Of a stretch of 64,000 bases of DNA, positions 44,495 to 55,117 are shown in pieces; the stretch's first letter is position 1, and the number at the start of each line of letters is the position of its first letter. The notes beneath the pieces were generated by a model that saw only the letters and a list, made by a program, of their open reading frames with translations, was not told the origin of the DNA and searched no databases. Both the position numbers and the translations under genes were made by a program. This DNA comes from Pascua guehoae. Taxonomy: Eukaryota > Basidiomycota > Tremellomycetes > Trichosporonales > Trichosporonaceae. The stretch lies in assembly GCA_001600415.1 (NCBI GenBank), contig BCJX01000021.1:296383-360382 (forward strand), read 5' to 3'.

Positions 44495-47459
44495 GGTGGG
44501 TGGTGCACTGTCCGGACGACGGGGTTGTCGGTGGGGTGGGCTTTTAAGAGGTTCGAACTGGTCGAGGTGCTGCTTGCGTTGTGGCCGAGAGGCGTGCCGA
44601 TGACTTCAGCGATGGTTGGGAAAGAAAGGACGCTTCGTTGTGCGCAAAGTTCCAAAGGTCGGTGTGCGCGCAGTGGCAGCGGGCGGGGGGAGGTGCATGT
44701 GCCACTTTGGGAGGCGGAGTTTGGGAAAACGTAAATGCCGGCGGGAAGGATTTGGCGGGATCAATTACACGTGGAACGGGGGTGGGTCTTGGACGTCTTG
44801 GCGGAACCAGATTCACGTGGCATGATTCCTTGGGGTCCCCGCGTAATGTGTGGTTGTGGCAATGTGGGCGCACGGCCATAGGCTCACTGCATGTGCGGGT
44901 GAATCTGGTGTCAGTCATGGTGTCGTGCACATGTCGTGGGGCTTGGGGTCGCTCAAGATGGCGTACATAACGGTGCACGGTGTACGTGTAATGGTATGAC
45001 GCAGGTGACGAGCGAGTGCACACGCGAATGCGAGTAGACCCGACGTTGCGAGGTTCGTAGACAGGCCGCGTGCTGAGGCACAGATGCAGAGCCGCTCTCA
45101 CCACAACATGCATCCCGCAACCGAATACCACAGGAACTGGACATGACAGGACGCATCTTGTTCCCCTGGCAGCCTAGACTTTGTGTCTGGGCATCACGAG
45201 AAAACCACGACACGGCAAGTCATCTCGGACCTGTAAACGTACTCTGCAGCACTTGTGCAAATCTTAGTGGCAGAACAGTCTAGGACGCTCGGACGCTTGG
45301 ACGCTAGGGGATTCGGTGGACACGGCTAACAGCTAGCAGTTGGTAATGCCTGGCACGGCCGACATTGGCGCGTTGGTGGCCGGTGGCGCAGGCGCAAAAC
45401 GCGACGCGTCGCAAACTGTCATGCCCCAGGTGAACGACACGCCAAGGTGGACTGTAACGCTTCTTGTCCATCGTGCTATCTAGTAGTCTTTCGGGGGTGT
45501 GGATGCGTACGCGACTGGTTGTCCGTTGCGGACATGAACAGGAAACGTGCATGTGCCTAGGCAATGCATAGGTACATGGGGCCTGGTGGTGTACGACTGA
45601 GTTATACGCAGAGCCAAGACATCGGTACGCGGCACCTTCGAACATGATGCATCACGCTACAACTGGCGCGTACTGGCGCCTGGGTGGATCCTTGGGACGG
45701 CAGGCCGGGACACGCCAGGACACGCAGCACCACAGTCAGTCGGGGTGACGAGGAATGGATACAAGGCGCGACTTGGTCCGCACGATATCAGGCGCGTCGC
45801 GTCGTTATGAAACCCAGGGTGTGGGCGTTGCAGATCAGCGCCCGAGACAGGGTACAAGTATACAACAAGCGTCAAGTGTGCGTGCGGCGTGCAGACATGC
45901 CAACCAACATCCAGGAGACTCGGGGGATCGGGGGGATCGAGAAGATCAAGGGTTTGGAGGGTTTGGCCCGTGTCGCGTGTACCCTGGGGGTGGGATTGCC
46001 TGCTTGCCTGCCGGTCTGGTCTGGACATTGCCAACCGTTTAGTAGTGTCTGTCTGTGCGTAGTCGTAATTGCAGCATCCGCACGGTTGCCATACGGCTGG
46101 ACGAGTATTCTTGGCAGAACAGACCTGGATGCGTGCTCTTCCGCGCACGCTGGGTTTAGTGCTGCCGTTCAGTACTGTGCCTTGTACTGGTGCCGTTAGG
46201 ACAGCCGCGGCCCGCCCCCAATGAGCCTGCGGGCGATTAGAGCACTCGCCGGTGCCGTTTGTGCCGTTGCCGCGGATGGAAGGCTTTTTCGTTTGCAAGC
46301 CGTTTTGGTGAAAAAAAGAGTTGGTTGTCGTGCTGGGCACAAACTCAAAGAGGAAAGAGGCAACTTTCTTGGTACGGTAGCTTGGGTACGGATGGGTATG
46401 GATGCGGGAACGACGTGTGGGCCACTGGCCAGTTGGCTTGTGGTTGACAAAGAATAGGGTTCAATCAGGGAACAAGCCATCACCTGCATCATGCAGCTGG
46501 GGTTTCAACCACACAAGACACAGGTCATTCGCCCATGCATGTTTATGCAGGATGGATGCAAGGAAGAGTAGTGATGATGAGTGAAGCAGAGGCGCCATAC
46601 TGTACAGTACATGCACTGGGCATGCTTGCTTCAGAGTTGGCCTCGCAACCTAACGTCAGGACACCGCCCCGCCCTCCCCTGACTCCAGGATTCCTCCTTG
46701 ACAGGATTTCCACCTTTCCCCTTTTGGCCGATAACACCCACCCCTTCCCTTTCCCTTGCCTGCTTGCCCGTCGGCGCAGCGCCACGCCGCGGATGCGAGG
46801 CCCGGGGGCGGGGGGTTTAATGTCAGTCATCATGTCATGGGCCGTGCATGCACAAGTGAGGTGACCGGCCCAAGATGGGTCCATTTGCCCTTGGCTACTG
46901 TTCGCGACCAACTCTGTCCAAATGGTCACCAGGTCTGGGCACTCACTCCAGAGTCTATACCAAAACAGCATAGTCTTGTACCAGCCATGCCAGTACAGTA
47001 CTGCACCAGATGCCTACGATACCAAAGCAAAGGCTCAAAGCCTGCCGTCCCCCGCCTTGACCAAAGTGTTCCCCATCCCTATCCCCCCCCCCGTGGCCCT
47101 CCATCCATCCATACCCTCTCCCCCACCCCCCATAACCCCCGCCCGCCCTAGCGCCCTGCACTCCCCCTGCAGCCACCCCCGTCAGTGGAGTGGGTGCATG
47201 TACACTCGGTACCGTACGCTGTATCTGTCTGGCATATCCATATCCCATCCACACTGTAGTCTGGTCTACCAACAACCACACTCCCAGTGTAATTGTCCAT
47301 TCTCATTCCCACCCCTCACTCTCCTTTTCATTCTTTTTGTAAGACAGTCGCGTCGCAGTCGATTCCCACCCACCCTCGTGTCTACGTCTGGTCCCACGAC
47401 GCCCATCCTCCCTCCACTCGGCTCTGGGACAGCACCCGGGCAGCACCGGCACCAAGACC
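44495..47459. other. Divergent intergenic region eS10 / KRE6, no gene seen
   Basis: About 3 kb between two start codons. Unique sequence of mixed composition; open frames of up to about 230 codons (for example 45657-46340 on the minus strand) begin at non-ATG codons and have no recognisable domain. C-rich and pyrimidine-rich sequence from about 47070 to 47440 precedes KRE6 and is the likely core promoter. No RNA gene recognised. Confidence 0.5.
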
Positions 47460-50400
47460 ATGGGCCCGTTTTCGCGCCAGCAGTCGGGATCGTCGTCGCG
47501 TGTGAACATATCTTCGCCCCTCGAGGCCCGCGACGACGGCGGTGCGTCGACGGGCGTCGCGCAACCAGCATCGTACACTACTGCCAACCGACGGTTATCA
47601 AGCAACGAGTCGAAATCAAAGTCCAAGGTGCGCCCTCGACACTCGCCGTCGCCGGGGCGGTCGGGGACGGCCAACAACCCCGCTGCCGCCCGCGCCGAAG
47701 ACCGGAGCGGCGACGGCGTGCCTCCAGCGGGGCCGTTTCAGATCGCTGCCGAGCGCGTCGTGTACCCCACGGGCGCGCGGGGCCTTCTCTCGGGCTGGCG
47801 CAAGGACAAGAGCAAGCCGCCGAAGAAGGACAAGAACAGCGACACCGAGGCGTCGCCCGTCCGCTCGCCAGCATACACGACCTACTCTGCAATGAGCGAG
47901 GCGCAGCGCGCAGAGAGAAGTGTACAGCCGCATCTGCCCGTCGCGGCACAGTGGGCGTCCACAGCAGCAGGAGGCGCCACTGACGCATCACAACAACAAC
48001 CGCACTATCTGACCACGACGGCAAAGGCAGGAGACGCGTCTTGTTCGTCATCGCCCGCATTAGGTTCCGACAACACACCCCCAGCCACACCACCTCTTGG
48101 CAGCAGCAGCAGCAGCCACCAACGCTCACAAATGCGTCATCCAAAGCCCATGCGTCCGGGTGCGGGTGCAGTTGCAGCCACCACGGGGGAACAGGGCACG
48201 CCAATCAACGACACGCTGGGTGTGCCCCAGTATGATTCACGAGGTTATCCAGTCAAGAGGGAGCGTATGGGTACATCTCCCGTGTCGTCGTCTGGTCTCT
48301 CTTCACCTCGTCAACCGGACACGTCGGCTGCATTGGGGGCCACCTCCCTTGCTGCTGCCGCATCAGCATACAATAACTCTGCGACGTCTTCGCCCCGTCT
48401 CGGCCTTAGCTACGACCCAGACCCAGACGACCTCGACGCTCGATATCTCACCCAGCGCCTTACTCGTCTGTCCGATTCGCCAGCCCAGTCGTCAAACGAC
48501 CCTCGCTTCTCTGAAAACTCGGGCTCGCTCGGCGACGGCGAAGAGTTTACCTATCCCCCCGAGCAGCAGGGCCCCCACCTCTCAGAGAGCAGGCGTACGA
48601 GCATGAGCGCATCACCCGATATCGACCTGTCCCAGCAGACACACGGGTCCATGAACCGCCCATTCGCAAATGCAGACTCAATCCGCGACCTCTACCCCGG
48701 CGGCCCCGTCAAGTCTAATCCGTACGATGGCATGCCAGGCTCCCAGTACAACGCAAGCCATGACTCAAAGTATACGGCAACCACCGACACGTACTCGGGC
48801 GACGGAGGATTCAGCGGCCCGCGCCGAGTGTTACTCGTGTCATGGGTGAGTACGGCAGTGCGCACAGTGTGCACGGTGGTTTGGTGTGGGAGGATATCTT
48901 GGTCGTCACCAGTGCCAAGAGTTCACTCGTCATGTCACATTTGGGTGATGGCACATTGTCTGTGCGGCGCCGCTGGCGTCACCTCGCCCCTTTTGCGCCG
49001 GGGGGTACACCAATCTCGTTATCTCGGACCGTTCCCAAGCCACGCCGAGATTAACCCTTGTCATGGCGGAAACCACATTACAAAACCACACCCCAAAACG
49101 ACCCTTACTGACGCCACAGCTCGGCGAACCAGAAGCCTGGACTGCAGGGCCAGAGGACGACGACGACATGCACAACCCCGACGTGAATGTCAAGCAGATG
49201 GGGTGGTTCCGCTCGCTGTTCACATTGCGAGGCGCCACCAACCTCGGCTGCATGATTCTCCTCGTCACAGTCCTCGTCGTCCTCTTTGCAGGCTATCCCA
49301 TTATCACCCACTTTACTGGCTCGCACCTGTCGACGTTTGGTGCCTTCAACCTCGGCGGCATCAATGCGACGGGCCAGCTTCCCGATGTCGGAGTGTTTTC
49401 GCTCATTGACCGTGATACCCCTGCATCTGCACGCACGCACAAGTCGCTCGAAACGGGCGAGGAGTGGGAGCTGGTCTGGAGCGACGAGTTTGAGCGCTCC
49501 GGCCGCACATTCTACGATGGCGACGACCCCTACTGGCAGGCCGAGGACATGCACTACTGGTCCACCAACAACTTGGAATGGTACGACCCCCAGATGATTA
49601 CCACCCGGGACGGCCACCTCGTCATCCAGCTCAACAACCACACGTCGCACGGCCGTAATTTTACAGGTGGATGTAAGTCGACCTCGGAACTGTTGTCTTG
49701 CATTCGGTTCAACTGACCGTTTTTCCCAGTGATGAGCACGTGGAACCGCTTCTGCTTTACGGGCGGGTACATTGAGTCAAGCGTGTCGCTGCCCGGCAAC
49801 TCGCACGTCTACGGCCTGTGGCCTGCCATCTGGACTATGGGCAACCTCGGCCGCATGGGCTATGGTGGCACGCTCGACGGCATGTGGCCGTACTCGTACG
49901 ACACGTGTGATGTCGGCACGTTGAAAAATCAAACTCTGAACGGAAAGCCCGAGCTCTTACCCGAGATGGGTGACTGGGCATACGACTATGCGCTCTCGTA
50001 CCTCCCGGGCCAGCGTCTGTCAGCGTGCACATGTCCTGGCGAGGACAAGGTCCACCCTGGCCCGTTTAGAAACGGACGGTTTACCGGCCGTGCCGCACCC
50101 GAAATTGACATTTTCGAAGCCCAGGTCGACGTCTTCCCCCTCGACGACGAGGAGGTTGATCCCCGCGTCGGCCTCGTCTCGCTCTCGGCCCAGTGGGCCC
50201 CTTTCAACCCATACTACCGCTGGGTCAATGTTTCCGACGTGACGTACACGATTTTCGACCGCACAAAGACGGCCTTCAACCACTACCAAGGCTCGGCGTG
50301 GCAGCAGGCAACATCGGCCCTCTCAAAGACAAACCCCAACTGCTACACCAACGCCACTGGCTGTTTTTCAGTCTATGGATACGAGTACGCGACCGGCGCC

Positions 50401-51142
50401 GACGGATACATTACCTGGGTCTCAGACGGCGTCCCCGCGTGGACTATTCGCGCAGCCGCCATGCAACCAAACAGCATTGCACAGGTCGGACAACGCATCA
50501 TCCCAGAGGAGCCAATGTACATTGTGGCGAATCTGGGCCTGTCGTACAACTTTGGTGACATTGAGTGAGTACGCGAGAGGCGAGCGGAGCGGGCTGCGAG
50601 CGTTCGGCACAGGGAGCGAACTGCGAGCGAACGAGCGGAGCGAGCCGGAGTTTAAGTCGATTTGTGGGCGTGCGAGTAGAACCAGAGTGCCTGCTTGTCC
50701 GTGTAGTGCATGTGTAGAAGTGCAGGAACGAGACCCCCCAGGCGCCTGCTGCGTCCAGCTTACCTGGTGGACTTGTGCCTCGAGCCCCCCGTACCCTCGG
50801 CCCCTCGTCCCCAGCCCAAGAACCCACTAACCCATCAGCCTGGACGGCCTCCTCAAGTTGTGGCCCGTCGAGATGCACGTCGACTACATCCGCGTCTACC
50901 AGGACCCCAACAAGCGCAACATTGGCTGCGACCCCGAAGACTACCCCACGGCAAAGTACATTGAATAGTGAGTTTCACCCTCTGTTCCCCTACCTCGGTT
51001 CTGGCCCTGGCTCTTCGACACGCAACTGACAGAAAGCCTCGGCGAGCCGTACTGGAACCCCAACCTCACGACGCAAGAAGACGTCCTCAAATACGTCGAC
51101 GGCGTCCGGTTCCCCAAGAACAACCTCACCTCCCAGTGCTAG
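47460..51142 (+). CDS. KRE6/SKN1-family beta-glucan synthesis-associated protein (GH16-like, type II membrane)
   Basis: Golgi/ER membrane protein required for beta-1,6-glucan assembly in fungal walls. Five exons: 47460-48845, 49120-49672, 49730-50564, 50839-50967 and 51037-51142, giving 1,002 residues. A disordered cytosolic N-terminus of about 490 residues precedes one membrane segment (about 504-526, [19 protein letters not shown]). The luminal SKN1 domain follows with [31 protein letters not shown] and the GH16-type catalytic signature E771-I-D-I-F-E776. Multiple N-glycosylation sequons are present. It is longer than yeast Kre6 (720), mainly in the N-terminus. The last intron has tandem acceptors four bases apart: use of the first (CAG at 51032) would create an immediate stop, so the second (AAAG, exon from 51037) is assigned. 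The intron 1 join (after VLLVSW) is the least certain. Confidence 0.92.
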
Positions 51143-52208
51143 ATGCTGGTGCCCCTGCGGGTGCCGGTACTCGTACCGGCACTGCTGCTCGTCTCACCGC
51201 CCTGCTCGTGCCCACGCCAACCCTTGCCCTGCTCCATGCTTCCCCCTGCGTCACTTGTCGGGACCTGCCGCGACTGTCGCCCTGTCCCTTGTCCATCGTG
51301 CCTTGTTCGTCCACATTCCCGATCACTACGGTCTACACCTGCGACCCACGAGCTGCACCCTCAATGCACCTGTAGCGCACCTGTAGCACCCCCCACTCCT
51401 TCCCACTCGACTCTTAGACACGCTTCCGTTCGACAACAGTCTGGACACTGTTCCCGCCTTTTCGTTCGTTTTCGCAAACCTAGACATTGCCAGAGCCCGT
51501 GCACAGCCGTTTTACATGCTCGTGCACCATTCCTCTTTCCGCAATTCCACTTTCCAGCCCCCAGACCCAGCCCCCGCCGTCGCCTGTTCTCCTTATGGAC
51601 TTTGTATCACTGGGCATGTACTATGCATGATGCGTATGCGTCTACACCTACTGTGGCAGATTGGCGTGTGTGGTAATATTTCTTTCCCTGTGATAACACG
51701 AGTTCGGCATTCAATGCAACGCGAGACATGTCGTTTAACACCAGATACAAGCGCATGGCCATCCGACAGGAATTTTATCGAGCCTTGACAGCCTGTATGG
51801 ACTTTTGGACTGCTCCGTTGGCAGCACACAGGGATGCATTGTTGGGGAGTCGATAGATAAACGGGCAGAGCTGGTGGGAATCGGCTTTAGGATGTTACCA
51901 AACTGGTCGACACCAAAGTTTGTCCGAGGCAGTGGATAACAGTCCAGTGACATAGGTACGTATTCCATAGACTGAACGCTGACTATACACGAAAGGGTGT
52001 GACCGAAAGGACAAGGTCGCATAGTCTCATCGCTAGCCAGCAACCGAGGTGCCACGCACATGTGTCTCTCATTTACCTCCCGCCATCTCTGTATGGTTAT
52101 GCGATGTTATGCATGCGGAAAGTAGTGAATGGCTGGCTTGGATGGTTGCGAGCCAGCGCGTGGTTGCGACTCCACTTGCAGTGCTTAGAATCCTGCTTGT
52201 GGTCGCAT
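51143..52208. other. Convergent intergenic region KRE6/PCP1, no gene seen
   Basis: About 1.1 kb holding the two 3' UTRs. Sequence is moderately C/T-rich near 51143-51600, then AT-richer. No repeat, RNA gene or supported reading frame. Confidence 0.6.
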
Positions 52209-54243
52209 CTAGTACCTGGCGTTGACCTGGTGGGCGCCCAACTGCCGGCGGAGCCAGTTGTAGAACTGCTTGCCGTACTGGTAGTAGACGACGCCAAAGA
52301 GGGCGCCGCAGAAGTGGGCAACGTGGTCAAATGTCCTGGGGGTTAGCACGGCCAACGACTGACTGCAGGCAGACTCACCTCCAACCCCTCAAGATGCCGA
52401 CGATATCCACACACACCATGGCGGCGACGCCAAGCCCAGTGGGGATGGTAATAAAGGGCAAAAAGATGATGCTAACGTCCGAGTCTGGGTACGCGAGCGC
52501 CGTCATGGTGACTGCGGCGTAGATGGCGCCACTCGCACCGAGACTGGGGAGAATGGCTTGGTGGGCAGCCAGGGCCTGTGCCGAGCTGAGCCTGGCGGGC
52601 GAGAGGAGGGTGCGGATCAGGCGCGGGAGGCGAATGACATTGGTAAACAGGTGGCTTCCCAAAGAGGCAAACAGGCCGGCTGCGAGGAGAAAGGCGTAAA
52701 AGTGGGGCGTGTTGGTCGAGGTCGTCAGACGGGGGATGGCGGGGTCCGGCGCGGCCAGGTAGGCGTATGCGGCCGATCCAAACGAGTAGAGCGCGATCGA
52801 GTTGAAGGCAAAGTGCCACAAGTCCATGTGCGAGAGCTATTTGTTAGCTGTTAGGGGCATTGGTGAAACTCACCGTCGAGGTAAACAATGTCACGCAGTT
52901 TGCCCATTCCCTCCTCGGTCCAGCGCCGAGAAGGACAGGCCGGTGAAGGAACCACTTGCGCATAAACGGCGCCCACGCCTGGACACGCCACGCCGCAAAC
53001 ACCACACCCATGGCGACAATAATCGCTGCCGGTGCTGTGTGCGCTGGGGGTGTGTTGAGTCTCCACTCTTCGACAGTGACCCATATCCGGACAAAGGGGA
53101 CGAGGATGAAGTTTGGCAAGAAGCCCAGCGTCCGCGGGATGGTGTTGAGCACTTCTTGCGCACGCTTGCCACGCTCAATCTGACGGGCACGAGCAATATC
53201 CCTGTCGGTCGGCGTGCGGCCTAAGCCCCACATCCGGCCCGCGCCGAGGAGGCGGAGCCACTGCGCCGTGTCGTAGTTGGTGTACCATGCGGCAAAGGTA
53301 AAGCCTGCGAGGCTGAGACCGAGGCAGAACTGGAGTCAGCGCATGCACGGAGTGCGGGGACGGAACGGGCAGAGATTGTACGCAGGAGCCAAGACCAAAC
53401 ACTGAGAATGTCGATAGGCAAGGTTTCTAGAACCCCCTGCAGCTCGGTGCGCGCACAATGTTGTAGACCAAGTACAGTGGACGCGGCGGCGGTCCGACAG
53501 ACGTCATAGCAGCTGGCCCAAAGTTGGTGACGCAGAGGTGGCACCTGTTGCAACACTGGCAGCGCAGTGCCCTGTTGCTCGTCTATGGTGCGCACTGCAC
53601 CTCGTGCTTTGCAGACACATTGGCACTAGTGATGAAAGAACGCATCTGCAAGCTATACGCCATGAAGGGTGTCTCGCAGCTCAAGGTCGGGGGATAACAC
53701 AGAGTCGACTGGACGCACGGTCCCTGGACAATGTCGGGGGCGGGGGCGAGGAGCGATGGTAGGTGCCAAGGCATCTTGGCGTCAAGCGCCGAGTTTGATA
53801 CAACGGGTTGCGTCCCAACCAGACCATGCAGTTCTCGTCGTCTGATCAGACGTGCGACGCATGACCGTATGGCCCTTGCAACCCGGCGGAGTGACACTCA
53901 CAGCAATCGGACGCCATATGCTGGGCTCCGGCATTCCCTCCCCGCTCGCGCCGTCCATGACGGGGACCGCAATGCGACGCGGCGTGATACGTCCCAGCCG
54001 GGCCCGTGCTGGTGGTGGTGCAGAGAGAGCGCGCCGAGAGAGTAGAGATGGGATGGGAGCGAGGGGCCGGGCAGACAAGGTCGTCAATGGCGAGGCAAGA
54101 CGCAATCGCTCCCGGGGGTTGGGTCTGCTCATCATCCGCGCGTTCATGCTCATCGTCGGGCGTAGTGGTTCGAAGCAGAGGCCGGTGCCGCCGACGCCGA
54201 CGCCACGCGCGCGCACCGAGGCGCGGAGGGCCGGGAGAAACAT
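52209..54243 (-). CDS. PCP1: Mitochondrial rhomboid protease (PARL/Pcp1 family)
   Basis: Inner-membrane serine protease; in yeast it processes Mgm1 and Ccp1. Four minus-strand exons: 54243-53902, 53329-52874, 52836-52379 and 52335-52209, giving 460 residues. The Arg/Ala-rich, acid-poor N-terminus (MFLPALRASVRARGVG) fits a matrix-targeting presequence. The membrane core includes the segment FCLGLSLAGFTFAAW, the rhomboid block LSHMDLWHFAFNSIALYSFG, the nucleophile Ser368 in SLGASGAIYAAV, and the base His426 in DHVAHFCGALFG. Both catalytic residues are intact. Intron 2 is only 37 nt, while intron 1 is 572 nt. The first exon is inferred: the WRPIA end matches the region before the first membrane helix in PARL, and phases agree. 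Exons 2 to 4 are certain. Divergent from CUL4 across about 800 bp. Confidence 0.88.
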
Positions 54244-55040
54244 GAGGTGCGAGTACCGAGTGTTTGACAATACGACAAATAGTTGAGACTCGAGAGCATG
54301 TCAAGTAATTCCATGATCCATGAGTGGCGCAACGCGCGGCGCGCGGCGCCGAGCGCCGAAATTGCCACATGGCGGGCGCGGAAGGGCATTTGTAGGCATG
54401 TAACAAGTAGGCGCGTATATTACACGCAGGCCTCCGAAAGGGGGGCTGGCGTAGTCCCGGCTCCCTGATGCATGTTTAGGCATGCAGTTGGCACGGGCAC
54501 CAGAACGTGACTCTACCAGGTGCACCCACGACTCGTCAAATGCATGGGGCATTGTATACTTTTCAATCAGGATGGGTGGTGTTCCGGCAAGACACACCAT
54601 TTGATGACATCCGAACCTCCGAACGCGGCCGTCTGTTCGATTCTCTGAGTCAGCAGGCCCCCGACGTAAATAGGCGCCAAGGTCCAAAGCTAAAATCCTA
54701 AATAATGCGACGCACGGCCGCGCTTGTAGTGAGCGACGGAACGAGGATAAGATGAGGTTCATTCTTTTGTTATCTGTTATATTTTGCCCAAGCTCGCTTC
54801 GCTTGCTGCGGCCATGCTCTCCTTCTTGAAAGCATCGACTGCTGGATCATGCTGCAGGATGTTGTCGGTTTGCGAGCTGCTCACCACAGCGCGACGAGGG
54901 CACAAAACGTGACGTGTCAATTCCCACGTGGCCTCCACCTCCACTTCGGCCATGATAACAACGACGTCAGTCATCCCCGCCCACACCCAAGATGAGTTCC
55001 ACGGCCTCCAGGCGCTTTCCCATCATCCTCCCCATCGACC
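54244..55040. promoter_or_regulatory. Divergent region PCP1 / CUL4 with repeat relic
   Basis: 797 bp between two start codons. It contains one arm of an inverted repeat (54547-54642) and a short upstream reading frame overlapping the CUL4 start (54992-55117). The segment around 54310-54400 is locally rich in GGCGCG. No TATA box is evident. Confidence 0.45.
54547..54642 (+). repeat. Inverted-repeat arm left of CUL4 (partner 59091-59192)
   Basis: This segment matches the reverse complement of 59091-59192 at high identity, best in ACACCATTTGATGACATCCG and CTGTTCGATT. On the minus strand it reads GCHQMVCLAGTPP..MPHAFDE..LVE; the partner reads GCHQMVFLAVTPP..MPFEE..LVE. This suggests both derive from a former coding element. 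Confidence 0.8.
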
Positions 55041-55117
55041 ATGGCGTCCCTCGTCGCCTTCCCATCGTCCTCGGACGCGTTCTCGGCGTACAAGCCCAGC
55101 ACGAATGCCCACACTGA
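54992..55117 (+). other. Possible uORF overlapping the CUL4 start codon
   Basis: An upstream ATG 49 bases before the CUL4 ATG opens a 41-codon frame that ends within CUL4 exon 1 in a different frame. If the transcript begins upstream of 54992 it would reduce initiation at the CUL4 start. Transcript ends are unknown, so relevance is uncertain. Confidence 0.25.

Noticed and set aside
45657..46340. 227-codon minus-strand frame between eS10 and KRE6
   Set aside because: Starts at GTG, mixed low-information composition, no domain or conserved motif.
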